The notes below the pieces were generated by a model, which had not been told where the DNA came from, searched no databases, and was given only the letters and a program-made list of their open reading frames with translations. DNA of 64,000 nt. Source: Nocardiopsis listeri NBRC 13360. Its GTDB lineage: Bacteria > Actinomycetota > Actinomycetes > Streptosporangiales > Streptosporangiaceae. Positions 24,007 to 32,892 of the stretch are shown in pieces (positions within the stretch are counted from its first letter, which is position 1; every line of letters starts with the position of its first letter). The position numbers and the translations under genes were made by a program. The DNA lies in the NCBI RefSeq assembly GCF_001570765.1, contig NZ_BCSH01000044.1:1-64000 (forward strand). The letters are read 5' to 3'.

Positions 24007-24197
24007 ACCCGCGGAGGGGCCGTCCCCGAAGGCCTCGCCGCCGAGCTCGCACGACCCTTGCCAGGGCACGTGACCCATGCCACTACTCCTACCTGCGGTT
24101 GGTTTGTGGCGTGCGGCGCGTCCCGGTGCCCCCGCGCTCCGACGGCTCGGCCGCGTCGCCGTCCCATCCCCCAAGGGGTCCCTCATGGACTCGTCCC

Positions 24198-24842
24198 TCA
24201 CCTGTGTTCGAGGTAGGCCAGAACCGCGCGCACCCGCCGGTGGCCGCTGTCCGTCGGGGCCAACCCGAGCTTGGCGAAGATGTTGCCGATGTGCTTGTGC
24301 ACGGCGTTGGGGGTCACGAACAACAGCTCGGCGATCTCGCCGTTGCCGCGCCCCTCCGCCATCAGGGCCAGTACCTCCAGCTCCCGCGAGGTCAGCGACT
24401 CCAGGGTGTCCCCGGTGCGCCGGGTGAGCAGCTGGCGCACCACCTCCGGGTCCATCACGGTCCCGCCCTCGACCACCCGGTCCAGGGCCTCGACGAACTC
24501 GCTCACCCGCCCCACCCGGTCCTTGAGCAGGTAGCCCACCCCGCCGCGACCGTCGGAGAGCAGCTCACCGGCGTAGTCCTGTTCCACGTACTGCGACAGC
24601 ACCAGGACCGGCAGACCCGGGTATTCGGCTCGCGCGGCGATGGCGGCGTGGACGCCCTCGTCGCGAAAGCCCGGTGGAAGCCGCACGTCCACGATCGCGA
24701 GATCGGGAGAGTGCTCCCGCAGCGCGGCGGCGAAGCCCTCCGCGTCCTCGGCCACCGCCACCACCTCGTGGCCGCGTGTGCCCAGCAGCAGCTTCAGTCC
24801 TTCGGACAGCAGTACGTTGTCCTCGACGATCACGATCCGCAC
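24198..24842 (-). CDS. NarL/LuxR family response regulator
   Basis: The receiver domain has the acidic pair in VEDN, the phosphoacceptor in AIVDVRLPPG and the lysine in YLLKDRVG. A LuxR helix-turn-helix occupies the end (TSRELEVLALMAEGRGNGEI). Length is 214 aa. It overlaps the end of the histidine kinase gene by 13 nt, so the two form a coupled pair. It is convergent with the anti-sigma-type gene. The target genes are unknown. Confidence 0.88.
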   Translation of the reverse strand: MRIVIVEDNVLLSEGLKLLLGTRGHEVVAVAEDAEGFAAALREHSPDLAIVDVRLPPGFRDEGVHAAIAARAEYPGLPVLVLSQYVEQDYAGELLSDGRGGVGYLLKDRVGRVSEFVEALDRVVEGGTVMDPEVVRQLLTRRTGDTLESLTSRELEVLALMAEGRGNGEIAELLFVTPNAVHKHIGNIFAKLGLAPTDSGHRRVRAVLAYLEHR

Positions 24843-26047
24843 GGCAGCTCCGCCCCGATCACGGTGGGACCGCCCAGGGGGCCGTCCACGGTCACACGTC
24901 CGTCCAACGCGGCGACCCTGCGCCGCAGCCCGCTCACCCCGCTGCCGGCGGTCTCGTCGACCCCACCGCGGCCATCGTCGCGCACCTCCACCCGGAGCAG
25001 GCCGGACTCCCTGGCCAGCCGGATCGAGATCGACGTCGGTGCGCCGTGCCGCACCGCGTTGGCGACCGCTTCGGTGACCACGTAGTAGGCGGCGGTCTCC
25101 ACGGCCACCGGAAGCTCACCGGGGTCGGTCACGTCCAGGCGCACCGGAACGGAGGTGCGCGCCGCCAGGGCGGTCAACGCCCCCGGGAGTCCACGGTCGG
25201 CGAGGATCGGCGGATACACGTGCCGGATCACCTCCCGCAGCTCCGCCATCGCCTCCTCGGTGCCTTCGTGGGCCCGTTCCAGCAGGGTCGCGACGGCGGG
25301 ATCGGACACCGCCTCCCTGGCCACGCCCAACTGCATGGCGATGGCCACGAGCCGGGCCTGGGTGCCGTCGTGCAGGTCGCGTTCGATGCGGCGCAGTTCG
25401 GCCCCGTGGGTGTCCACCACGTCCGCGCGGGTGCGGTTCAGCCGGTCCACCCGCTCCGTCAGCACCTCGGTCTCGGAGGGAGCCAGCATCCGCAGGCACA
25501 GCCGGGCGTGCGCCCGGGCCAGTGGCGGGACCACCCACCGGGCGAGCACCACGAACAGGATCGTCTGCCCGACCACCGTGGCCGACGCGATCGCCCACCC
25601 GTCGACGCGGTACCAGTACATGGTCGATTCCACGCCGGCGGGAAAGGCCCACCACAGCAGGGCCTGGCACGTGTTGAGCACCAGACCGGGCAGGAGCAGA
25701 CCCACCAGCCCGCTCCCCAGACTCACCAGGGTGAACACGGGTACCCACACCAGGACGCGCCTGACGACGGGGTCGCGCAGTGTCACCCGCAACCCCCCGG
25801 AGGCGGGCGTCGACAGGACGGGGACCTCCTCGCCGAGCAGACGGGCGGCACGGTGGCGATGCAGGTCGGCCCACCTGACGAGGAAGCCCGCCCAAGGAGG
25901 GAGCAGCAACAACCCGAGCCCGGCCACGGCGATCAGCGTCACCACCACCAGGCTCAGCGGCATCAGGACCAGACCCGCCAGACCGGCCGCCCCGCTCAGT
26001 AACAGGTACCCGCACGCTCTGAGCGGCCCCCGCCACACGTCCCTCAT
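24830..26047 (-). CDS. NarL-type sensor histidine kinase with membrane sensor domain
   Basis: Residues 1-200 contain about four to five hydrophobic segments of the 'putative sensor' kind common in actinomycete kinases. The HisKA_3 box RRIERDLHDGTQARLVAIA holds the phosphorylated His. A short HATPase domain follows, with N-box TEAVANAVRHGAP and G-box VRDDGRGGVD. The ATG at 26047 is preceded by GAGGAG at good spacing; a GTG 36 nt upstream would also be in frame. It is the partner of the overlapping LuxR regulator. Confidence 0.88.
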   Translation of the reverse strand: MRDVWRGPLRACGYLLLSGAAGLAGLVLMPLSLVVVTLIAVAGLGLLLLPPWAGFLVRWADLHRHRAARLLGEEVPVLSTPASGGLRVTLRDPVVRRVLVWVPVFTLVSLGSGLVGLLLPGLVLNTCQALLWWAFPAGVESTMYWYRVDGWAIASATVVGQTILFVVLARWVVPPLARAHARLCLRMLAPSETEVLTERVDRLNRTRADVVDTHGAELRRIERDLHDGTQARLVAIAMQLGVAREAVSDPAVATLLERAHEGTEEAMAELREVIRHVYPPILADRGLPGALTALAARTSVPVRLDVTDPGELPVAVETAAYYVVTEAVANAVRHGAPTSISIRLARESGLLRVEVRDDGRGGVDETAGSGVSGLRRRVAALDGRVTVDGPLGGPTVIGAELPCGS

Positions 26048-26171
26048 CTTCGGCTCCTCGCCGCTCGACTCCGCCGTTGCCACCGACAGTCTGGCGGCAG
26101 ACCGAGTGGCCGGTCACTACAGCCCGCCACCCGATCCGGAGGGTGGTGGCGGCCACCGGGCCGGGGACCGG

Positions 26172-26675
26172 TCAGTCGTTGTCGTCGTCGGTGGTCAGGG
26201 AGTCCACGGCGACGGCGACGCTGATCACCAGTGCCGGGTCCCCCGCGACGTCACGGCGGTGGGTGTTGACGTCGATCGCGTAGGTGTCCCGAAGGCGGAA
26301 CCACTTGCGGGAGACCACGGCGACGGTGCCCTCCTTGTCGCTGATGGAGTACTCCTTGTCCAGGAAGCTCCCCACGACCTCCCAGTCCGGGGCACCCTCG
26401 ACCTCGACGTTGAGCTTGTCGCGGATGGGGTTGAACAGGCGCTTGCGGACGGTCGCCACGGTCTTGCCGTCGTGTTCGATCCGCATCTGGTCCCGAACCT
26501 TGAAGAGCTTCTTGCGGATCACCATGAGCTCGTTGCCCTGGGGGTCCTTGAGCTCGAAGGTGGTGCGGATCTTCAGGGCCTTGCCGTCGACCCAGAAAAC
26601 CTTGTTCCCCTCCTCGTCCGTCACCCAGAAATCATCACCGATGTCGAAAACGCGTTCACGTACCAGAAACTTCAT
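26172..26675 (-). CDS. LURP-one-related (Tubby C-like) family protein
   Basis: The 167-residue protein consists of repeated beta segments with the LOR pattern: FDIGDDFWVTDEEGNKVFWV, MVIRKKLFKVRDQ, ATVRKRLFNPIRD and AVVSRKWFRLRDTYAI. The family folds like the Tubby C-terminal domain and is thought to bind phospholipid, but no enzymatic role is established. It is smaller than plant members and cytoplasmic by sequence. Its ATG lies 6 nt from a TAACGT box, so it is probably leaderless. Confidence 0.85.
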   Translation of the reverse strand: MKFLVRERVFDIGDDFWVTDEEGNKVFWVDGKALKIRTTFELKDPQGNELMVIRKKLFKVRDQMRIEHDGKTVATVRKRLFNPIRDKLNVEVEGAPDWEVVGSFLDKEYSISDKEGTVAVVSRKWFRLRDTYAIDVNTHRRDVAGDPALVISVAVAVDSLTTDDDND

Positions 26676-26687
26676 GCGATGACGTTA
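26673..26687 (-). promoter_or_regulatory. leaderless-type -10 box before the LURP-one gene
   Basis: On the minus strand TAACGT (26687-26682) is followed by 6 nt and the ATG at 26675. Confidence 0.5.
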
Positions 26688-26829
26688 TTGCACCGTGCCC
26701 CCGCCGACCAGACGCGCAGGTCGATGGCCCGACGGGTGACCGAAGAGGGCCCATTGGCGGGGATCGGCGTCACTTGTCACCGGTGATCTGTAATGTCACT
26801 AGCGTGTTCGGAATCGGACGACCGGAACC

Positions 26830-27543
26830 GTGAGGAACCACGTGCACACCTCCTGGCATACCCAGCCCATGGCCGCCTTCGACATCGAGAGCACCGGCCT
26901 GGACGTCGAGAACGAGCGGATCGTCACCGCCGCCCTGTGGCGGATCGATCCCGCGCGCGGCACCAAGGAGGTCACCGCCTGGCTCGCCGACCCGGGGATC
27001 GAGATCCCAGCGGAGGCCGCCGAGATCCACGGCATCACCACCGAACGGGCTCGGGTCGAGGGCCGCCCGGCCGCGGAGGTGGTCACCGAGATCGCCGCCG
27101 CTATGGAGGCCGTCGTCGCCGAGGGCCTGCCCCTGGTGGTCTACAACGCCCCCTACGACCTCACCCTGCTCGACCGCGAGATCGCCCGCCACCGGCCACC
27201 CCTGGCCGCGCCGCCGCTGGTGGTGGACCCACTGGTGCTGGACAAACGGGTCGACACCTTCCGACGGGGTTCGCGCAAGCTCGTCGACGTGTGCGCCCAC
27301 TACCAGGTTCCCCTCGCCCAGGAGGAGGCCCATGGGGCCGCCGCCGACGCCTTGGCCGCGGCCCGTCTGGCCTGGCAGATCGCCGCCAGGTACCCGGAGA
27401 TCGCGGAGCTGTCCGTCGACGACCTGCACTCCTCCCAGATCAAATGGAAGGCCGAGCAGGCCGCGAGCTTCCAGGAGTACCTGCGTCGCCGCAACCCCGA
27501 CGCCGTCGTCGACGGCGCCTGGCCCCTCACCCCCGTTCCCTGA
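26830..27543 (+). CDS. DEDDh 3'-5' exonuclease (DnaQ-like)
   Basis: The exonuclease motifs are all visible: AFDIESTG (ExoI Asp and Glu, near residue 15), NAPYDLTLLDREI (ExoII) and HGAAADALAAARLAW (ExoIII with the His and Asp). It is a free-standing domain of 237 aa, as found in DNA repair or proofreading accessories, with a short C-terminal extension. The GTG at 26830 gives a 13-residue leader before the fold; ATG 26869 is a possible later start. It is convergent with the SnoaL-like gene, 15 nt apart. Confidence 0.87.
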   Translation: MRNHVHTSWHTQPMAAFDIESTGLDVENERIVTAALWRIDPARGTKEVTAWLADPGIEIPAEAAEIHGITTERARVEGRPAAEVVTEIAAAMEAVVAEGLPLVVYNAPYDLTLLDREIARHRPPLAAPPLVVDPLVLDKRVDTFRRGSRKLVDVCAHYQVPLAQEEAHGAAADALAAARLAWQIAARYPEIAELSVDDLHSSQIKWKAEQAASFQEYLRRRNPDAVVDGAWPLTPVP

Positions 27544-27558
27544 CCGAGCCCGGCCGAC

Positions 27559-28020
27559 CTAAGGCCGTTCGCGGTAGTCGGCCGGGGTCGGGCCCCTCTC
27601 ACCGGCGACGTGGGTCTCGGCGCCGGTGACCCGGTCGGTGTTGTGCGCCGCCACCGCCCGCCAGCCGTCGACCTCGCGCCGAACGACGAAGGTGAAGACC
27701 CCGGACCGGCGGCCCGCGACCTCGCCCTCCAGGTCCGTCTGACCGGTGATCGACCATCGACAGTGCACCACCGCGGCGTCCTCGCCCAGCTCGCGCACCC
27801 GTACGCCGGACACGCGCAGGGTCGAACCGGGGAAGATCACCCGCAGGCCGTAGTCGTGGGCGCGGTGGATGCTCTCGCGGTCGCGCCACCACAGACCGAC
27901 CACGTTGACGAAGTCCGCGTCCGGCACGAACAGGTCCGCGATGCCCTCCGCGTCCCCTCGGTTCCAGGCCCGGGCGAAACCCGCCGGAACGTCCTCGGGC
28001 CGCTCAAGACCGACCGCCAT
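27559..28020 (-). CDS. SnoaL/SgcJ-like small cone-fold protein (DUF4440 type)
   Basis: The 153-residue protein begins FARAWNRGDAEGIADLFVPD, the entry helix and first strand of the SnoaL/NTF2-like fold. A tryptophan-rich loop and the closing strand TFVVRREVDGWRAVAAHNTD follow. Relatives are annotated as SgcJ/EcaC oxidoreductase-like, but most lack a demonstrated activity. The ATG at 28020 has a GAAGGGA ribosome-binding site 8 nt upstream. It sits about 90 nt downstream of tRNA-Arg on the same strand. Confidence 0.75.
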   Translation of the reverse strand: MAVGLERPEDVPAGFARAWNRGDAEGIADLFVPDADFVNVVGLWWRDRESIHRAHDYGLRVIFPGSTLRVSGVRVRELGEDAAVVHCRWSITGQTDLEGEVAGRRSGVFTFVVRREVDGWRAVAAHNTDRVTGAETHVAGERGPTPADYRERP

Positions 28021-28108
28021 GTCATTCCCTTCGTGCTTTGGAACGGCGACGTCCCCGAAGCGCGAAAACGAAAAAGGGAACACCGTCGTGGTGTTCCCTC
28101 TCGAGTCG

Positions 28109-28180
28109 TGCCCCCTGCAGGATTCGAACCTGCGCAACCGGCTCCGGAGGCCGGTGCTCTATCCCCTGAGCTAAGGGGGC
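28109..28180 (-). tRNA. tRNA-Arg (anticodon CCG)
   Basis: The minus strand folds as a complete 72-nt cloverleaf: acceptor GCCCCCT/AGGGGGC with discriminator A, anticodon stem CCGGC/GCCGG with loop CTCCGGA, and T arm GCAGG-TTCGAAT-CCTGC. The CCG anticodon reads CGG, a frequent arginine codon in this genome. CCA is not encoded. Confidence 0.95.
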
Positions 28181-28286
28181 GCCGTTGCGAGGACAACTCT
28201 AGCAGGGGTTGAGGGAGGTTCGTCCATTCGTTTCGAGGCGTGGTCCGAATGCTCCGATCCGGTGGTGTGGCCGCGTTCGGCGGAGG

Positions 28287-28302
28287 TAGTGTCACGATCG
28301 TG
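28287..28302 (+). promoter_or_regulatory. leaderless-type -10 box before the response regulator gene
   Basis: TAGTGT (28287-28292) is followed by 7 nt and the GTG at 28300. Confidence 0.5.
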
Positions 28303-28698
28303 AACGCCCTTCCCGTACGGGTTCTCGTCGTCGAGGACGATGAAGTGATCCGTGAACTCATCCGCCTCAACCTCGAACTGGAGGGGTTCGAGGTGTTCAC
28401 CGCAATGGACGGACAGGACTGCCTGGACCAGGTCGGTCACGTCCGACCCGCCGTCATCACCATGGACGTGATGATGCCCCGTCTCGACGGCTGGAGCACC
28501 GTCGAACGCCTACGGGCCGACGGCTACGACCGACGCATCGTCATGGTGACCGCCCGCGCCCAGGCGGACGATCGCAGGCGGGGCGAGCGGATCGGCGTCG
28601 ACGACTACATCACCAAGCCCTTCGACCCCGACGAGCTCGTCGACCTCATCCGTGCCCTGCACGGGGACGGCGACGACGGCATGGGGGGAATCGCGTGA
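28300..28698 (+). CDS. single-domain (CheY-like) response regulator
   Basis: The whole 132-residue protein is a receiver domain: VVEDDEV, the phosphoacceptor Asp in ITMDVMMPRLDGW, Thr in MVTARAQ and Lys in YITKPFDPDEL. There is no output domain, only a short Gly/Asp tail. No kinase gene is adjacent. Its stop overlaps the start of the ArgS-like gene (GTGA at 28695-28698), so the two are translated together. A leaderless-type -10 box precedes it. It may act by protein contact, possibly on its coupled partner. Confidence 0.9.
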   Translation: MNALPVRVLVVEDDEVIRELIRLNLELEGFEVFTAMDGQDCLDQVGHVRPAVITMDVMMPRLDGWSTVERLRADGYDRRIVMVTARAQADDRRRGERIGVDDYITKPFDPDELVDLIRALHGDGDDGMGGIA

Positions 28699-29801
28699 CC
28701 CCACGCGCCCTGGAGGCCGTGGTGCGCCGTGCCGCGCTGCGCGCCTTCGACCTGGACGAAACCGACATCCCGTTCGTGTGGCCGCGCGCGGACCAGGCCG
28801 CGGGTTCGGCCGACGCCTCCGTGGCCCTGGCCCCGCGCCTGGCGAGTCGGGTGCGCGACCGGCTTTCCGAGGGCCGTGACGACACCTACCGCCTCACCGT
28901 TTGCGCTCGCATCGCCGAGCAGGTCGAATCCCTGTCCGACGACGAAGGTCCCGAGGCCGGATTCGTCGAGGTCCTGGGCGACGAACGCGGCTTCGTCAAC
29001 ATCACCTTCACCTGCCGCCAACGCCAGAGCCTGCTGCGGGCGGCGGCCGACGGCCCCCGCTTCCTCACCGGACGTTCCTGGACCGGGGTGGGGGAGTGGC
29101 CTCGCACCGAACTGCGCGAGGCCGGCCCCGTGGCGCAGGCGCGACGCTTCGCCCGTGCCGACGCCCGCTCCCGCATCGCCATGGCCGTGGGGGCGGAGGA
29201 CCCACCACCCGCACCGGTCGGCGAGGTGTCCTGGCGTGACCACTACCTGGACACCGACCGCACCGACCTGTACACACCCGCCGGCCGCACCCTGGGACGC
29301 ATCGGCGAGGACAGCGCCCGGGTGGCGTTCTGTCGCTCGATGCCCGACAGACCCAGGGAGAACGAGTCCACCGGCAAAGACCTGCCGGTGCTGCCCTCGG
29401 CCGAACACCCCGGGGCCTGGGCCCGCCTCACCGACGCCAACCCGGCCTTCCGACTGCGCTACGCCCACGCGCACGCTCTGACCAGCCTGAGGTGGGCTCG
29501 CGACACCGGGCTCGCGGCGGCCGAATGCCTGCATGACGCCAACGCCAAGGTGCGCGCGCTGCTCTTCGACGGCCCCGGTGTCCTGGACACCGCCGCGCGC
29601 CGAGAGGAACCCCATATCCTGGTCAGATACCTGGAAGCGTTGACCAGTGCCTACGATGAGTGGCGGACGGGTTCCACCGTCGGTGCCGGCGGGGACGAAC
29701 CCACGCGGGCCGCACTGGACCCGGCCCTGCCCGCGGCCGTCGCCGGTGTGCTCCACACCGGACTCTTCCTGCTCGGGGTGTCGGCGCCCACAAGGCTGTA
29801 G
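28695..29801 (+). CDS. nrtL: ArgS-related protein with DALR anticodon-binding domain, no catalytic core
   Basis: The first 110 residues resemble the N-terminal additional domain of arginyl-tRNA synthetase (GFVEVLGDERGFVNITFT). The last 120 resemble the DALR helical domain (NPAFRLRYAHAHALTSLRWA and EEPHILVRYLEALTSAYDEW). Between them the usual Rossmann fold with HIGH and KMSKS motifs is absent; the length is 368 aa against about 550-590 for ArgS. It cannot aminoacylate but may bind tRNA-Arg. The same type of gene upstream of lysA is known in other actinomycetes and has been named NrtL; I am fairly but not fully sure of the name. A tRNA-Arg gene lies 514 bp upstream on the other strand. Confidence 0.75.
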   Translation: MTPRALEAVVRRAALRAFDLDETDIPFVWPRADQAAGSADASVALAPRLASRVRDRLSEGRDDTYRLTVCARIAEQVESLSDDEGPEAGFVEVLGDERGFVNITFTCRQRQSLLRAAADGPRFLTGRSWTGVGEWPRTELREAGPVAQARRFARADARSRIAMAVGAEDPPPAPVGEVSWRDHYLDTDRTDLYTPAGRTLGRIGEDSARVAFCRSMPDRPRENESTGKDLPVLPSAEHPGAWARLTDANPAFRLRYAHAHALTSLRWARDTGLAAAECLHDANAKVRALLFDGPGVLDTAARREEPHILVRYLEALTSAYDEWRTGSTVGAGGDEPTRAALDPALPAAVAGVLHTGLFLLGVSAPTRL

Positions 29802-29921
29802 ACACTTCGTCCGCCGCGGGTCACGGGGGAGGTCCCAACCCCTGTGTTCCGATCTTCTTGATGGACAATGGGCAGGGTCCCCCCTGAACAGCAATACGAA
29901 GGTCCAGCCGAAAGACCCGCC

Positions 29922-31307
29922 ATGAGCCGCTATGCCCACCCCGCAGGATCCCGTCACGCGGAGATCCTGCCGGAGGACAACCCACCGCTGCCGCCCGAGG
30001 ACCTCAACTCCCTCGACGAACGCGTGTGGCCCGCCACCTCGCGCCGTCTGGACGGAGAACTGACCATCGGTGGCATCGGCGTGCGCGCCCTCGCCGCCGA
30101 GTACGGGACGCCGCTCTTCGTCATGGACGAGGAGGACTTCCGTTCCCGTGCCCGCGACTACTCCACCGCCTTCACCGACGCCGACGTGTACTACGCCGGC
30201 AAGGCCCTGTTGACCAAGGCCGTCGCCCGTTGGGTGATCGAGGAGGGGCTCAAGCTCGACGTGTGCTCCGGCGGTGAGCTGGCAGTGGCCCTGGCCGCCG
30301 GCGTCCCCACCGACCGCGTCGCCATGCACGGCAACAACAAGTCGGTGGCCGAGTTGCGTCGCGCCGTCGAGGTCGGCGTCGGCCGGGTCATCGTCGACTC
30401 CCTCGACGAGATCGATCGTTTGGCGGGCGTCGCCGCCGAGCTCGGCGCCCACCCCAAGGTCCTGATCCGCGTCACCACCGGCGTGGAGGCGCACACCCAC
30501 GAGTTCGTGGCCACCGCCCACGACGACCAGAAGTTCGGGTTCGCGCTCAGCACCGGCGCCGCCGCCGAGGCGGTCCGTCGGGTCCTGGCCGCCGACCACC
30601 TGGAACTGGTCGGGCTGCACTCGCACATCGGTTCGCAGATCTTCGACACCTCCGGGTTCGAGGTCGCGGCCCGACGCGTCACCCGGTTCCTCACCCGGAT
30701 CCACGAGGAACTCGACGTCACCCTCGCCGAACTCGACCTCGGTGGCGGACTGGGCATCGCCTACACCTCCGACGACGACCCCCTCGACCCCAAGACCATC
30801 GCCGAGAGCCTCACCGCGATCGTGCGCCGCGAGTGCGCCGAGGCGGACCTGCCCATGCCGCGTATCGCTGTCGAGCCCGGCCGTGCCATCGCGGGTCCCG
30901 CCGGCGTCACCCTCTACGAGGTCGGCACCATCAAGGACGTGGAGGGCATCCGTACCTACGTGAGCGTGGACGGTGGGATGAGTGACAACATCCGCACCGC
31001 CCTGTACGGGTCGGAGTACACCGGCCGGTTGGTCTCTCGCGAGAGCGACGCCGAGGCCATGCTCTCCCGTCTGGTCGGCAAGCACTGCGAGAGCGGTGAC
31101 ATCATCGTGCACGACCTGTACCTGCCGGCCGACCTGCGGCCGGGCGACCTGGTGGCGGTCGCCGCCACCGGCGCTTACTGCTACTCCATGGCGAGCAACT
31201 ACAACCACCTGCCCCGCCCCGCCATGGTGGCGGTGCGGGACGCGAACGCACGGGTCATCGTGCGAAGGGAGAGCGAGGAGGACCTCCTCCGCCTCGACGT
31301 AGGCTGA
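29922..31307 (+). CDS. lysA: diaminopimelate decarboxylase
   Basis: The enzyme converts meso-diaminopimelate to lysine, the last step of the pathway, using PLP. The PLP lysine lies in [12 protein letters not shown] near residue 95. [12 protein letters not shown] is the phosphate/PLP contact, [11 protein letters not shown] is conserved, and [16 protein letters not shown] near the C-terminus contributes to the second active site. Length (461 aa) is typical. The ATG at 29922 was chosen over a GTG 54 nt upstream since it fits family starts. It heads the lysA-hom-thrC-thrB series. Confidence 0.93.
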   Translation: MSRYAHPAGSRHAEILPEDNPPLPPEDLNSLDERVWPATSRRLDGELTIGGIGVRALAAEYGTPLFVMDEEDFRSRARDYSTAFTDADVYYAGKALLTKAVARWVIEEGLKLDVCSGGELAVALAAGVPTDRVAMHGNNKSVAELRRAVEVGVGRVIVDSLDEIDRLAGVAAELGAHPKVLIRVTTGVEAHTHEFVATAHDDQKFGFALSTGAAAEAVRRVLAADHLELVGLHSHIGSQIFDTSGFEVAARRVTRFLTRIHEELDVTLAELDLGGGLGIAYTSDDDPLDPKTIAESLTAIVRRECAEADLPMPRIAVEPGRAIAGPAGVTLYEVGTIKDVEGIRTYVSVDGGMSDNIRTALYGSEYTGRLVSRESDAEAMLSRLVGKHCESGDIIVHDLYLPADLRPGDLVAVAATGAYCYSMASNYNHLPRPAMVAVRDANARVIVRRESEEDLLRLDVG

Positions 31308-31378
31308 AACGTTCGTCACACGGGCGTCGACCGACGTCCGAAGGGGTCGGACACGAGAGAAGTGGGAGTCACGCCCAA

Positions 31379-32665
31379 ATGGCGATGAAGGTGGCGCTGC
31401 TCGGATGCGGCGTTGTGGGTTCGGAAGTCGTCCGCCTGATCAACGAACAGTCCGAGGAACTGGCCGCGCGGATCGGCACGCCGATCGAGATCGGCGGGAT
31501 CGCGGTACGCAGGCTCGACCGCGACCGCGGGGTCGATCCGGCGCTGCTGACCACCGACGCCACGGCGCTGGTCACCCGCCCGGACATCGACGTCGTGGTG
31601 GAGGTGATCGGCGGGATCGAGCCGGCCCGTTCACTGATCCTCTCGGCGATCAAGTCCGGCAAGTCCGTGGTGACCGCGAACAAGGCGCTGCTGGCCGAGG
31701 ACGGGCAGACCCTGCACGCCGCGGCCCGCGAGGCCGGGGTCGACCTGTACTACGAGGCGTCCGTGGCCGGTGCCATCCCGCTGCTGCGTCCGCTGCGCGA
31801 CTCCCTGGCCGGTGACAAGGTCGACCGGGTCCTGGGGATCGTCAACGGCACGACCAACTACGTGCTGGATCGCATGGACTCGGCCGGGTCGTCCTTCACC
31901 GAGGCCTTGGCGGAAGCACAGAGCCTGGGCTACGCCGAGGCCGACCCGACCGCCGACGTGGAGGGCTTCGACGCCGCCGCCAAGGCCGCCATCCTGGCCC
32001 GACTGGCCTTCCACACCCAGCGCGTCACCGCCGCCGACGTACACCGCGAGGGCATCACGGGGGTCTCCGCCGGCGACATCGCCAGTGCCCGGGACATGGG
32101 GTGCGTGGTCAAGCTCCTGGCGATCTGCCAGCGCTCCGAGGACGGCGAGTCCGTGGGCGTACGCGTCCACCCGGTCATGCTGCCGCTGGAGCACCCGCTG
32201 GCGAGCGTCAAGGAGGCCTACAACGCGGTGTTCGTGGAGGCCGAGTCGGCCGGTCGGCTGATGTTCTACGGCGCCGGGGCGGGAGGAACCCCCACCGCCG
32301 GCGCGGTCCTGGGCGACATCGTGGGCGTGACCCGCAACCGGATGGCCCGCACGTCCGTGGCCGAGGGCGGGCACGACACCGGCCTGCCGGTGCACGACAT
32401 GGGCCGCACCATCACCAGCTACCACGTGGCGCTGGACGTGGCCGACCGGCCGGGCGTGCTCTCCCAGGTCGCCGAGGTCTTCGCCGACCACGGTGTCTCC
32501 ATCCGGAACGTGCGACAGGAGGGCAGCGGGGACGACGCCCAGCTCGTGCTGGTCAGCCACCCCGCGCCCGACTCCGCGCTCAGCAACACGGTCGAACGGC
32601 TCAGCTCGCACCCGATGGTCCGTGAGGTGGCCAGCGTGATGCGCGTGGAGAACTTCCAGGACTGA
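31379..32665 (+). CDS. hom: homoserine dehydrogenase
   Basis: Residues 1-130 form the NAD(P) domain starting VALLGCGVVGSEVVRL. The catalytic core contains NGTTNYVLDRM and GYAEADPTADVEGFDAAAK, with the catalytic Lys/Asp area. An ACT domain covers about residues 345-428 (SYHVALDVADRPGVLSQV), expected to give feedback inhibition by threonine. It reduces aspartate semialdehyde to homoserine at the branch to threonine and methionine. No aspartokinase is fused. A strong hairpin follows the stop, so thrC may have its own promoter. Confidence 0.94.
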   Translation: MAMKVALLGCGVVGSEVVRLINEQSEELAARIGTPIEIGGIAVRRLDRDRGVDPALLTTDATALVTRPDIDVVVEVIGGIEPARSLILSAIKSGKSVVTANKALLAEDGQTLHAAAREAGVDLYYEASVAGAIPLLRPLRDSLAGDKVDRVLGIVNGTTNYVLDRMDSAGSSFTEALAEAQSLGYAEADPTADVEGFDAAAKAAILARLAFHTQRVTAADVHREGITGVSAGDIASARDMGCVVKLLAICQRSEDGESVGVRVHPVMLPLEHPLASVKEAYNAVFVEAESAGRLMFYGAGAGGTPTAGAVLGDIVGVTRNRMARTSVAEGGHDTGLPVHDMGRTITSYHVALDVADRPGVLSQVAEVFADHGVSIRNVRQEGSGDDAQLVLVSHPAPDSALSNTVERLSSHPMVREVASVMRVENFQD

Positions 32666-32672
32666 TCGAGGG

Positions 32673-32704
32673 CCGGGGGTCGCTCGGCGGAAAGCGACCC
32701 CCGG
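32673..32704 (+). terminator. 12-bp hairpin between hom and thrC
   Basis: CCGGGGGTCGCT (32673-32684) and AGCGACCCCCGG (32693-32704) pair perfectly around an 8-nt loop, starting 7 nt after the hom stop. There is no T-tract, so it may be a terminator or an attenuator. Confidence 0.65.
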
Positions 32705-32892
32705 TGTCCGGATACTGAGATCACAGTGCCGCGATGCAAGACCTCGCAGGCCGGGTCGTACACTCGTCACCAGGGGGGACGTTCCGCCGCGGCGACACCT
32801 CCGCCTCCGTCTTCTCTACGGAGACGACTTTCCCGCGCGTCCGCCGAGGACGCGCGTCAAGCGAACAGCAACCACCCGAAAGGGACACCGTC

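Noticed and set aside
28605-31319. 904-codon minus-strand open frame
   Set aside because: It is antisense to the response regulator, ArgS-like and lysA genes, which have strong family motifs; composition alone explains it.
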